DNA from: Parietaria judaica
Taxonomy: Eukaryota; Streptophyta; Magnoliopsida; Rosales; Urticaceae
DNA length: 64,000 nt
Reading direction: 5' to 3'
Assembly (NCBI GenBank): GCA_954871525.1
Contig: OX940860.1
Location: 55,292,724-55,356,723 of the forward strand
Shown: piece by piece, positions 47,143 through 56,900 of the stretch
Position numbering within the stretch: the first letter of the stretch is position 1
Layout of the letters: each line of letters opens with the position of its first letter
Translations under genes and position numbers: made by a program
The notes under the pieces: model-generated
Database searches by the model: none
The model's input: the letters and a program-made list of their open reading frames with translations, nothing else
What the model was told of the DNA's origin: nothing

Positions 47143-47570
47143 TTGGCACTCTAGCCGATGGGCACTCTCGCCTCTTAATTTTGTTGCTTGGCACTCTCGC
47201 CGATGGGCACTCTCGCCTCTTAATTTTGTTGCTTGGCACTCTCACCGATGGGAACTCTCGCCTCTTAATTTTGTTGCTTGGCACTCTCGCCGATGGGCAC
47301 TCTCGCCTCTTAATTTCATGCTTGGCACTCTCGCCGATGGGCACTCTCGCCTCTTAATTTTGTTCCTTGGCACTCTCGCCGATGGGCATTCTCGCCTCTT
47401 AATTTCATGCTTGGCACTCTCGCCGATGGGCACTCTCGCCTATTAATTTTTTTCCTTGGCACTCTCGCCGATGGGCATTCTCGCCTCTTAATTTCATGCT
47501 TGGCACTCTCGCCGATGGGCACTCTCGCCTCTTAATTTATTTTTTTTTGGCACTCTCGCCGATGGGCTTT
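47143..47570. repeat. 44-45 bp minisatellite, about ten copies
   Basis: Unit TTGGCACTCTCGCCGATGGG followed by CACTCTCGCCTCTTAATTTT and a variable GTTGC or CATGC end. Starts fall at 47143, 47188, 47233, 47278, 47322, 47367, 47411, 47456, 47500 and 47547. Each unit contains two CACTCTCGCC halves. It sits between the integrase remnant and the antisense gene. Tandem repeats in this 3' region are known for Ogre/Tat-type elements. Confidence 0.95.
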
Positions 47571-47851
47571 TTCGAAGGCCGGACTCGTTCTTATCTTTTC
47601 TCGTTTTGCTGACTTAAGAAGAAAACAATTTTTATACCGGGATTGTCAGTCCGTCTGAAATGACGAGCCTCATTAAACCCCTTCGAGCCCCCATTCTGGT
47701 GCGGCTCTAGAGGGAAGAGTACTCCATATCGATTTGATAAAGGTATAATCCCAAACAAGAAAGGGTTGGGATTCCCCTAGATAACCAAACAGATATTTAA
47801 AGTAAGAATGTAAATTCGAATATGGAAATGGTAACGAATGGGCTCATGGGG

Positions 47852-48257
47852 CTACTGGTAGAATTTTTTCAAATGCTTTATATTCCAACTCCGTATTACC
47901 TTTGCGCCCTCGGTATTCTTCAGCTCGTAGACTCCCGGTCTGACGATGTTCGTGACGATGTACGGGCCTTCCCAACTTTGCCCTAATTTCCCCGAATTCA
48001 ATTCGACGGTGTTTTGGAAAACTCGTCGGAGGACCATCTGTCCTACATTAAATCTCCTCGATCGAACCTTTTTGTTGTAGTGGCGAGCGATCATGTTCTG
48101 GTAGTTGGCTATGTGCGTGCTGGCTTGCTCGCGCCTTTCGCCGACGTGGTCAAGCTGATGGAGGAGATTTTCTTCGTCGGCCTCCTCGTCGCCGGGAGCC
48201 ATGATTCGTCGAAGGCTAGGGATTCCGACTTCTGCGGGAACGACGGCTTCAACTCCG
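47852..48257 (-). pseudogene. Integrase C-terminal remnant
   Basis: Open to the end from LALAFGVEAVVPAEVG through REQASTHIANYQNMIARHYNK, FNVGQMVLRRVFQNT, GPYIVTNIV and SWNIKHLKKFYQ, the tail of a Ty3/gypsy integrase and homologous to 34718-35011. The catalytic core that should precede it is missing: the protease gene ends only about 30 bp upstream at 48285. No start codon of its own is compelling, so it is probably not expressed separately. Confidence 0.85.
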
Positions 48258-48284
48258 AAGGCAAGGGCGAGCCGTAGCTAATTG

Positions 48285-49187
48285 CTATAAGCTCGAGGGT
48301 TCTCTTCTCTCCGTGATTTCGGCGGCCTTCTCCTCGATCATTGATCTGTGGTGCATCATATAGCAGATCCGGTAGGCGTCTCTGCTTCCTTTGAGCTCTT
48401 CGATCTCTCCGTGTTTACCCGGGAACTTGATGCACTGATGGTATGTTGATGGGATGGCCCTCATCGAATGGATCCATGGCCTTCCTAAGATGACGTTAAA
48501 ATGTGACGGGACGTTCAGCACCATGAACTCTGTCATCCTATTGATGCTCTTTGCACAGACCGGGAGGTGGACCGTTCCCATTGAGATAGCGACGTCCCCA
48601 TTGAAACCGGACACCTTGCGAGGACGTCCCCCGATGATGAGCCCCTCGATGCCCATCTTTATGAGACACTCGTAAAAAATGACGTCAACCGAGCTCCCGT
48701 TATCGACGAGGATTCGGCAAACTTCGCATCCGCCGATGTTGAGCTCGAGGACCAACGCATCGTCGTGCAGCTCGGCGCAGTCCTCGTTTTCCACGAACTC
48801 TATTCTTGCACATGTGCCGCTCATCATTGCATCTTCCTGGTCATGCTTTTTGCCTCTCCGTTGGTAAGCTTTGATGCTATTGACTGAGTCTTCACATAGT
48901 CGCGATCCGCCCATTATCATCTCGATTCTAGTCCTCGAAACTGGTCGCGTATCTTCAACGTGTTCTGCGGGTGCTGGCTCTATTGCTAAATTTCTCTTGG
49001 CTCCGCCTTGAGTTCCTCCTCCGCCCCGCGCTGGGCCTGGTGACCGGTCTTGCCATGTCCGATTGCCATTGTTCCAAGGCTCGGGAGGGTAATAGGCGAG
49101 GTCCTTGATTTCCCCCTGCGCGTATCTTCTTTGGAGCTCTCTTTTGAGCATGGCGCAGTCCTCCGTGGCGTGGCCGCGGTAGTTATG
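48285..49187 (-). CDS. Protease region continuing the gag frame
   Basis: Same frame as gag after a TAA at 49188-49190. The first residues complete the zinc knuckle (HNYRGHATEDC), then MLKRELQRRYAQGEIKDL, a linker with Gly/Arg, and the aspartic protease: active-site loop CRILVDNGSSVDVIFYE and FNVILGRPWIHSMRAIPSTYH. Without the stop it would be a Gag-Pro polyprotein of about 805 residues. It ends at a TAG (48285-48287) close to the pol deletion junction. The frame is otherwise intact, which fits the young LTRs. Confidence 0.82.
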   Translation of the reverse strand, partial: HNYRGHATEDCAMLKRELQRRYAQGEIKDLAYYPPEPWNNGNRTWQDRSPGPARGGGGTQGGAKRNLAIEPAPAEHVEDTRPVSRTRIEMIMGGSRLCEDSVNSIKAYQRRGKKHDQEDAMMSGTCARIEFVENEDCAELHDDALVLELNIGGCEVCRILVDNGSSVDVIFYECLIKMGIEGLIIGGRPRKVSGFNGDVAISMGTVHLPVCAKSINRMTEFMVLNVPSHFNVILGRPWIHSMRAIPSTYHQCIKFPGKHGEIEELKGSRDAYRICYMMHHRSMIEEKAAEITERREPSSL

Positions 49188-50702
49188 TTAAGTACAGAAC
49201 TTACTCATATCCTTCGGCCAAGTCTTCCTCTCAAAATTCCCCCGTCCTCCGGAGAATCCTCCTCGTCCTCTTCCTCGGTCTCCGGAGAATCCTCCTCGCT
49301 GTTGAATGTCGGAAAAATCTCTTCGTGGCTGATTTCCGCCGGAGAATCCCCTTTGGTTATCGGGGTAGTCTCCTCGCTGCTGATCGTCAGAGAAATCTCT
49401 TCGCGGCTGATTTCTTGGACGGTCGTCGCCGTTCTCCCTCTCGTCGCCGCTTTCTTTCTCGTCTACTTGGTAGACTCCTCGTCTCGGGGCTTCGCGAGCG
49501 CGCCGTTCGTCAGAATTTCCTCGTTCTCCATCCTCTCCTCTTTTCTGCCGCGGGACATCTCTGCCATCTTGGTTATCCTTTTTCTCGGACTTCCCTTTGC
49601 TTCTACTTTCGTGGGTCTTCTTCTGGGCTAACACTTCTTCTTCTATTTCCATAAAAAGCGTCACTCTATGGAGGGCGTCTTCGATCCTTGTCGGTCGCAT
49701 CTTGATCAGCTCCTCGTGGAAAGAAGCTGAATACCACAATCCGTGTCGAAGGGCCTGGATTGCGACGACATCGTCGAGTCCCGGAACTCTAACCATCACG
49801 TCCTTGAATCTTCCGATGTACGCCCGGAGAGGCTCGTTTTCCCCTTGGGAGAGTTTCCACAAGGTTGTGACCGTTGCCTCGTTTTGCACATACATCGAAT
49901 AATGCCGTAGGAAACATGCGACGAGCTTGTCCGAATCGTTGATGGTCCCTGGTGGTAACTTCCCAAACCAATCGCTGGCGGGACCCTGCAGACTTTCGAC
50001 GAAGAGGCGGCAAAGAATTGCTTCCAGCTTTGTCTCCTCGCCACCGAGGCACTCCGTCGCGATCCGGAAACTTCTAACATGAGTGTTTGGATCTGACGTA
50101 CCCTTGTAATGCGAGATCCTGACCTTTGGCAGTTCGCCTAGCTCTACGCCACGGATTCTCAGCGAGAATGGGGTGATCCTGGCCTCTTTGACCAACCTGT
50201 CGATCTCGGGCGCTGCACTTGTTACTCTATGCACCTGGGAGGTCACGTCTCCCATTCTGGCCTCCATGCTTGAGGACATTTCTCTCATCGCCTTCTGAAC
50301 TTCCTCCTGGAACGTTGCCGCTACGTTGATTGTTGCGGAAGAGCTCATCGTAGCCGGCGGAGTGGCATTGACGGCACCGAACAGGTCTCTGATGATCGGC
50401 TGCGCTCGCGGCGTCGGGGTTCCCTGCTCTGCGTCAAGCACTACTGAGCCACCTCCTGAAGGTCCGGCAATCGCGTTCTCCAGGTTCTCCCTTCTTTGGT
50501 TGGCGGTGGTGCTTTCTAGGAGATCCGTGAGTTGCCTGTTTCTCGCCGCCTGTTCGTCGGCCTTTCTGACTGCTTCTTCAGCCCTCCCTGTTGCCTCCTC
50601 TATCCTTCTCATGGCTTCGGCTAATTGTTGCTGGAGCCCCTCCGTGGTGAGGGCTTGGGTGTCGCCCTCTATGTTGCTGATTGTGGCGTCGTTTGATGAC
50701 AT
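49188..50702 (-). CDS. Gag polyprotein (504 residues), stop inside the zinc knuckle
   Basis: Starts MSSNDATISNIEGD 65 bp after the LTR. Residues about 18-65 form an Ala/Glu/Arg coiled coil (EAMRRIEEATGRAEEAVRKA). The Retrotrans_gag-like capsid core follows (LFVESLQGPASDWFGKLPPG, FLRHYSMYVQNEATVTTL, LRAYIGRFKDVMVRVPGL). The tail is highly charged, then RGG-rich (GDRGRGRGGFSGGRGNF), suited to RNA binding. The frame reaches KFCT and a TAA (49188-49190) exactly where the knuckle CX2H would be read, then continues. Gag would build the particle and package RNA. Whether the stop is a mutation or is suppressed cannot be told here. Confidence 0.88.
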   Translation of the reverse strand: MSSNDATISNIEGDTQALTTEGLQQQLAEAMRRIEEATGRAEEAVRKADEQAARNRQLTDLLESTTANQRRENLENAIAGPSGGGSVVLDAEQGTPTPRAQPIIRDLFGAVNATPPATMSSSATINVAATFQEEVQKAMREMSSSMEARMGDVTSQVHRVTSAAPEIDRLVKEARITPFSLRIRGVELGELPKVRISHYKGTSDPNTHVRSFRIATECLGGEETKLEAILCRLFVESLQGPASDWFGKLPPGTINDSDKLVACFLRHYSMYVQNEATVTTLWKLSQGENEPLRAYIGRFKDVMVRVPGLDDVVAIQALRHGLWYSASFHEELIKMRPTRIEDALHRVTLFMEIEEEVLAQKKTHESRSKGKSEKKDNQDGRDVPRQKRGEDGERGNSDERRAREAPRRGVYQVDEKESGDERENGDDRPRNQPRRDFSDDQQRGDYPDNQRGFSGGNQPRRDFSDIQQRGGFSGDRGRGRGGFSGGRGNFERKTWPKDMSKFCT

Positions 50703-50746
50703 GCTTTCCTTCGGATTCCTGGCTGTGAGTTAGAAAGAAAACCTAG

Positions 50747-50767
50747 GCCCCTCGGTGGGCGCCAAAC
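50747..50767 (-). promoter_or_regulatory. Primer-binding site of the minus-strand element
   Basis: Directly after the LTR on minus: GTTTGGCGCCCACCGAGG, starting TGGCGCC as in the + strand element. Confidence 0.75.
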
Positions 50768-51777
50768 TGTAGAGGGCGATTTTCACCGCCCTTTTCCAGT
50801 CACAAGAGTAATCAAATGAACACAATAATAATATGAACACGAATACTCCTGATTTATTATATTCCCGAAAGGACTCGGTTTCTCCCGTTTATTAGCTGGA
50901 CATTCGAAGTATGATGAACAAATATACGACGACGCTCTATAATCTCAATATAATCAGATTATAATCGATCGGTACTCAAAAATACAAAGGACTCTTTAAG
51001 ATTGGCGTTTCTTTCTTTCTCCTTCTCCCCCTCCTCTTCTATAAGGCTTCCCTTGCCTTTTATAGAGTTGCCTTCTGTTCTCTTCTTAGCTTTCTCCTTT
51101 CATCATTCGTTTTCTCCCGTCATCCCCTGGCGAAAGCAGGGCAGATTTCTGCTTTATATCGCATCCGAGCAGAATGTCATTTTGGGTAGTTGGGCTGCAT
51201 TAAATGCGCATCTCTTCAGCCATCATTGGGCCCTGCGCCTCGTCGCTGACGCTCCTTATCGGGTAGGTGGGCTTCATTAAATGCACATCTACTCAGCCGT
51301 CATTGGGCCCTGCGCCTTGTCGCTAACGCTCTTTATCGGGTAGGTGAGTTTCATTAAATGCACATCTCTTCAGCCGTCATTGGGCCCTGCGCTGACCATC
51401 ATGACGAAGTTCCTCGAGGCGAGCTTGATGGGACGCTTCATCGCAGCTTGCTTCTGTGTGGCCGTGCTTTCTCGCGGTTTAACTTCCTCGGGGATAATCC
51501 TCGTCGGGGATAACTCCCTCGAGCGATGAACTTCCTCGGGGATCATCCTCGTCGGGGATAATCCCCTCGAGTGATGAACTTCCTCGCTGCTTTTCTAACT
51601 TCCTCGGGGATAATCCTCGTCGGGGATAACTCCCTCGAGCGATGAACTTCCTCGGGGATCATCCTCGTCGGGGATAATCCCCTCGAGTGATGAACTTCCT
51701 CGCTGCTTTTCATGTCGTTTGTGGGCAGAACGACACGAAAAGTGTTGAGGGGGATTTGACCAAATCCGACCTCAACA
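50768..51777 (-). repeat. 5' LTR (in element orientation), 1010 bp
   Basis: Sequence partner of 41043-42052. The sense TATA box CTATAAAAGG is at 51056-51065 on minus. Transcription runs away from the FLZ gene at 52783. Confidence 0.93.
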
Positions 51778-51782
51778 TCAAT

Positions 51783-52782
51783 TAATCGGAATTAATCGGT
51801 AAAAAGATAACATGATCCTCGTTAATAGTATTATTATTTTTTTAAAGCATAAAACTGATTCTTCTTCTCTGAAAACATCTTTAAAAAGCAACAAAACCGC
51901 CTTTCTTCCTGAAGCTGAAAGCCTTTCCTTTTTCTCTCTCTTGAAAGCTCATGCTTCGTGGCGACTTTGCAGAAGCCTGAGTGAATAGGAATTTACAGAG
52001 ACTGAATCCGAAAATACCCACCTAGCTTTTGCAGCCATTTCATCATATTCTCAATTCTCAAAGCATTTATATGTCTTTGAATGATGGCCATTTTGCTTGA
52101 AAGACTCTCTGCTTCCGTTCACATGCTTCGCATGCGCACTGTGATTTAGTCTTTCCATTTCACTAAACGACAGAACCATGCTCATCTAATTTCACACAAA
52201 CAAACGCAGTCGAGAGAGAGAGAGGGAGAGAACCGACTCGAATCTCTCTCTTTACTGGAGGCAACAGAGATTTAGCCAAATTTCAGAAGAAGAGCAACAA
52301 TCCCTTTTCGCTGTTCCTTTTGTTTTTTTACTCCTTTTTGCCTTCAGCTAGGCGTGGGGGTTTCTGGGCAGTGACAAAGATCTCTCCTTTCTTCCATTTT
52401 TGGTATTTTTTAGGTAATTTATTTATTAAATTATTTGGACATGCTTTGAAGTTTGATCGATCATTAATCATTTTGTTCTTGTGGGTTTTTTTTTTCATTC
52501 GTGTGCTATGTAAAATATCAGGTATTTTAACTGATATATCTAAGACTGCCATGGATGTTATTTATTTATTTTTATTTGTTCTTTTGAATTCAGCGAGCCA
52601 TGGCGGTTTCTGGACAGTGATAAAGATCCCTCATTTCCTCCTTTTTTTTTTATTATTGTTTTTGAGGCAAAATATGTATTTATTATCATTTTTTGTTGCT
52701 GGGTTTTTAATGTTGCTAAGATTGTGATAAATTATAGATGATGTTTATTTTGAGCAGATTTCGATCGATTGGTTTGTTAATC
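51783..52782 (+). promoter_or_regulatory. Upstream region and probable spliced 5' leader of the FLZ gene
   Basis: Begins at the retrotransposon's target site. A GAGAGAGA-rich stretch at about 52210-52230 and CT-rich DNA (52240-52330) look like a plant leader. Two diverged copies of one 53-bp block (52343-52395, 52589-52641; TTTCTGG.CAGTGA.AAAGATC) each follow a TTCAG acceptor-like sequence, which suggests alternative or duplicated 5'UTR exons. A GAGCAG at about 52752-52757 may be the acceptor before the coding exon. Confidence 0.45.
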
Positions 52783-53908
52783 ATGATGCTGAGGATAAGA
52801 TACAGAGCCGTGACGAGCAAGCAAGCTCTGAACGCTTCTCAACCGTCTTCTCACAGCGATATTCAAACTCGCCGGCGAACGAAGACCCCGACTTTTCTGG
52901 ACTCTCCGATCTTCAGAGCCTTCACTCAGAAAAAGGGAGTTTGTGATAGAAACGAAGGCGCGGTGAGCCCCACTTCGATCCTCGACGCAAGGCCGTTCTT
53001 CTCCCTCCCGAGCCCCTTTCTCGGAACCCAGCCACCCCCTTTCCCGAGAGTCGTTTTCCCGGGAAGCAAACACCGTTCTTGGGACGACGAGGCGAAGGGG
53101 ATCATCCTGCTTCTCAACGCCCCAATTGACCAGAATGAGGTAGTAATTTCAGCAATAATTAGTGGATACTTGAGATTAGAATCATGTTTATCACTTAGGA
53201 TTTTTATTTATTTATATAGGAACGGTGTCTGCATAAATACCTGAGTTTTGAGGATTTTAGATACTTAGGTTAGGCCAGTATCCAAATTTAGTACCGAAAA
53301 CCGAATTTACAGATTATATGGTACTAAAAATACGCCCTATTTTGATGAACATAAGGTGACCACAGTAAAAGCTGTACCGATTTTACGGAAAGTTTTAGTT
53401 TTGTAACTTTTTTGCTGCTGTCGAGGCCTAAAGTTATAAAGAGTGTTAGTAAAATTTAGATATGAGAAAATTACACCGTATTTCTAAAAACCGAAATGTA
53501 ATAAAAGTTTAAAAAGCCGTACCGAATTTGCGGTAGCCAGTAGTCCAAACTCCACTTAAATACCGTTAAAACCCGTATCACCAGGCGAACACGAGCATAA
53601 CAAGATCAATGATAAGGAAATTGAGGATTGACATTTACAGTATTATACAGGTTTGTAATAATAATTTTCAGCCGGATAGTTTCCTAAGTTTCTGCCACAC
53701 TTGCAAGAAGAATCTTCAGAAAATTGACATTTACATTTACAGGTAATTTCTTATTATCCACTTTCTTTCTATTAGGTTATAAATTGAAGTTATATTTATA
53801 TTTATAATACTTCTGTATTGTAGAGGTGAGATGGCATTTTGTAGCGAAGAATGTCGACACCAAGAAATGATCTTAGACGGAATGGGAAACAAAGAAACCG
53901 ATGATTAG
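52783..53908 (+). CDS. FCS-like zinc finger (FLZ, DUF581) protein, 170 aa, three exons
   Basis: Exons 52783-53139, 53672-53742 and 53824-53908 with GT..AG introns (53140-53671, 53743-53823) give a continuous frame. The N-terminus MMLRIRYRAVTSKQAL and the block GAVSPTSILDARPFFSL are family hallmarks. The C-terminal FLZ domain is FLSFCHTCKKNL...DIYIYRGEMAFCSEECRHQE, which fits CX2C-X17-FCSX2C with all four Cys present. FLZ proteins are plant-specific zinc-binding adaptors; several bind SnRK1 kinase subunits in energy and stress signalling (family knowledge, not shown here). Start: the tandem ATGs at 52783/52786 suit the conserved MLR start; the frame upstream to 52738 is probably leader. A young 10.7-kb retrotransposon ends 1 kb upstream. 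Confidence 0.9.
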
Positions 53909-56900
53909 ACCTCGTTGACGACCAGCCAGAGTACCGCATTGCCATGAAAGTGTGGTATACATAAAAATAAAACCTCGAGGCCACGACGGTCTGTAAAAAA
54001 CCTTAGCAAAAAGAAGAAGAGAATGTCAAGCGGAAAACAATGGAAATAGAGAGGAGTTGGCGGCCACGGTTTTGCGGGCGGACGGTTTCCGAGCCTAGGG
54101 TTCATTAGGGATTTTTTTTTTCGGTGTCATTTAAATCTTTTCCTCTCTTAATCATCATGAGTATGAAAATGGGATTTAGGAAATAAAAGAATTATTAGAT
54201 AACTAGATTGGTGTCGTTTTCTTTAGAAGATAAAGATAAGGGAGGATTAGATTTTGACATTTTGTTCTCTTTGTCTCCAAGTAATAAATTGATTTTTCTT
54301 GGCTTTTTTTTATTTTTCTAATAAAAGATTTATTTCTGTATATTCTTCCATTATTGCACTTAATTTGGCAGCTTTATCTAACTTTAGAGATCGGATATGT
54401 AAGCAATTAACTCGAGGCGTTTAAAGGAGAAGAAACGACAATTTATGTGTCATTGTTGAAGAAGAGTCTACGCGTATAAAAATAGGAAGAAGACAATAAG
54501 TTAATGACTTAATGTATCAACTTTATTTTAGATAGAGATATTTATGGCAGAAGTAGTATATAATTTTGTACATGTACGAATATATTTTTGTAGTCCAGTA
54601 TTATTTAAGAGCTATTAATTGTCATGTAATAGATGTTTTTGGAGTTTAGTTGTAGATATATCCGTGTCTATTATATAAAAGATTTTAATGTGACATGAAA
54701 AAAAAATTGGATTTCGATATTGTACTATCGCTGAAAAACAAAATAAGAAATACATATGTGCACACATAGTACAAAATTGCTACTTATCTTGCAAATATTC
54801 CTTTTAAACATTGTATTCCTTTTAAATATTACCATAATATCGAGCATCCATCAATGACAATGTCAATTACTCATATTTACACTCTATAAGGTTGAAATAA
54901 TAAATAATGTCTTCAAGATATCAGTGTCAGTTTTTAATAATTTGGTTGTAAAACTGCTAAAGATAATGAATATATTTACTAATGTATTTAAATGGGACAC
55001 TAGTTTTAGAATATAACTAAATCGATCATTGCTGTAAATGATTAGTTAGAAAAAAATTAAAGAATAAATATTGCATGTACACTCAATGATAAGTTCATAA
55101 ATAGTGATATGCTAGTAATAATAGATCAAAAAGCGTTTCCTCTCTCTCTCTCTCTCGTATCCTTTGCTTACGACCTATTTTGTCCACATTTACAAGTTTC
55201 ATATGCTAATACCTAATAATAATATCTCGATTTATTATATGACGACATTCATATTATAAGATAAATAATATAAATGTGATACGTCCTCCTCGAGCCTTGA
55301 GGGGCCGGTCAAAAGAGGCTTCACACGTCATCTTTATTGACCATGCAAATTCGTTAAAGAAATTGTCAAATTATTAAAACTTTCTTTACTATTAATAGAT
55401 ATGGTTTCTCACCCCAACAGTTACGAAAAATGTAAACTTGTTATTTGAATTTGTTACTAAGTTTGAATTCAGTGGATATTGACCTTCACGTCGGTTATAC
55501 TCTCAACACTCAAATATATATATATATATATATAATATATAATATATATATATATATATGGTAGTTAACTACATTCTCTATATGTTTATTTGAGTAATAA
55601 AACATGATAAAAAAGCAATATAGGCAAACTTTATATTCGCATTCATGGTACAAAAGAAAGAACACAAATTGAATACAATTAACTCTCAGAGAATAAGTAA
55701 ATGAATAAAATGCTTAAAGGCTTGTGTTCGTAGCTCGAAGCTTGAGCTTGATATTTGAAGGCTTGATTCTTCCCGTTGAAGCTTGCTTGAACTTAGGAGA
55801 ACGTGGTCCCAGATTGTTTGACTCGGTCCTAAATTGAAGCGTGTACCTGGACTATCTTCCAAGCTGACAAGTGTACTCTGACTAGCGATTCTTGCGCCGA
55901 ACTAGATCTCTTGACTGGAGATAACCGTTGGTCGTGGTCTTCATGCTTACTGTTCTTCAGGTGGGGAATTTCGAATTACCCCTTGACTAAGTGGATCATT
56001 TTACCCTCAAAACTTTATGTGTTAGAGCTCGGGATCCTTGTTATGGGCTTTTGCTTGTTGCTTGTGGGCTTTGGTTTAAATACTCTATGGGCTTTGTCAT
56101 ATGTCTTTAATAACGACTTCGGCCCAATTTGTCATGTCTTTAAAATGTGAAATCAAAATTAATCAATCTCAACGTTGCGCATAATATGCTGTCTCTCAAT
56201 TGGGACGAATTTGCACATCAACACTCTTTATGTTAATTAGTTGCAGAATTTTTTTATTAGATCTTATATTAAATACAAAGAATCATAGAAATCGTTTTTA
56301 CTTCTTGACATGTGCTTGTGCGTATACGCGAATATCCTTGCTTCTCTGCTAAACTATTTACGGACAAATAATGAAGATTAAGCCGCCCGAATATAAGTTG
56401 CAAGTCAGCAGCCACAATTCCTAAAGAGGGAGAGGCGGCGTCGGCCACTAAAGAGAGCGATTTGATGGTTTAGGATTTATGATTTATTATATCTATATTT
56501 ATTGAATATGTGGTGTATAATTAATTAAGAAAATTTTCTTGACTTAATATAACGTACATTTTATATGATCATCTTGAAAGTTGGACTTTGCAATCAAATA
56601 AGAAAACATTTCTCCTAATTTTTTTTAAAAGACACCATCCCCACGAATATCATTTCAATCTTGTGTTGTTTTTAGAGGGTGACTTTTGGATCTCTTGTGG
56701 TGGAGCAGCGAGTTCATGCGCGAGTAAATGAACCGGCCAGCGAGTTGCGAAGGAAGTCGCGAGGACAGTGTTTTTGCAGCCTAAAATTTTATTGTTGTTT
56801 GTAGCTATGCCTATGAGAATGACAAGTCGAAGACATGGAACCCCGAACCCAGTACCGTCCCCGAACCTTGTCGTTTTTGTCTAGTAAATGCCTCTTCAAA

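Larger units (their letters stand above)
41038..51782 (-). mobile_element. Young, pol-deleted Tat-like Ty3/gypsy element, TSD TCAAT
   Basis: LTRs 41043-42052 and 50768-51777 are both exactly 1010 bp, flanked by TCAAT (41038-41042, 51778-51782). I count about nine differences between the LTRs (about 99.1% identity). In sense (minus) order it has 5' LTR, TGGCGCC primer site, gag, protease, then directly the integrase C-terminal part, a 44-45 bp minisatellite, a long gene on the opposite strand, polypurine tract and 3' LTR. Reverse transcriptase, both RNase H modules and the integrase core are absent. It is therefore a non-autonomous derivative, or a copy deleted after insertion. Confidence 0.93.

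Noticed and set aside
47139..47522. Repetitive frames over the minisatellite on both strands (for example KIKRRECPSARVPS repeats)
   Set aside because: Open only because the repeat unit lacks stops in several frames; no start context or conserved protein.
47143..47570. Regular 44-45 bp repeats resembling a CRISPR array
   Set aside because: Units are head-to-tail without unique spacers, and the context is a plant retrotransposon; it is a minisatellite.
52777..53117. Minus-strand ORFs over the FLZ first exon
   Set aside because: Antisense shadows of the FLZ coding exon; the sense frame carries family motifs and correct splice sites.
55572..56223. Possible solo LTR ending CACATCAACA
   Set aside because: The minus-strand start looks LTR-like, but no matching left end or 5-bp duplication could be found (CTCTT follows 56223; no CTCTT precedes a TG in the expected range).
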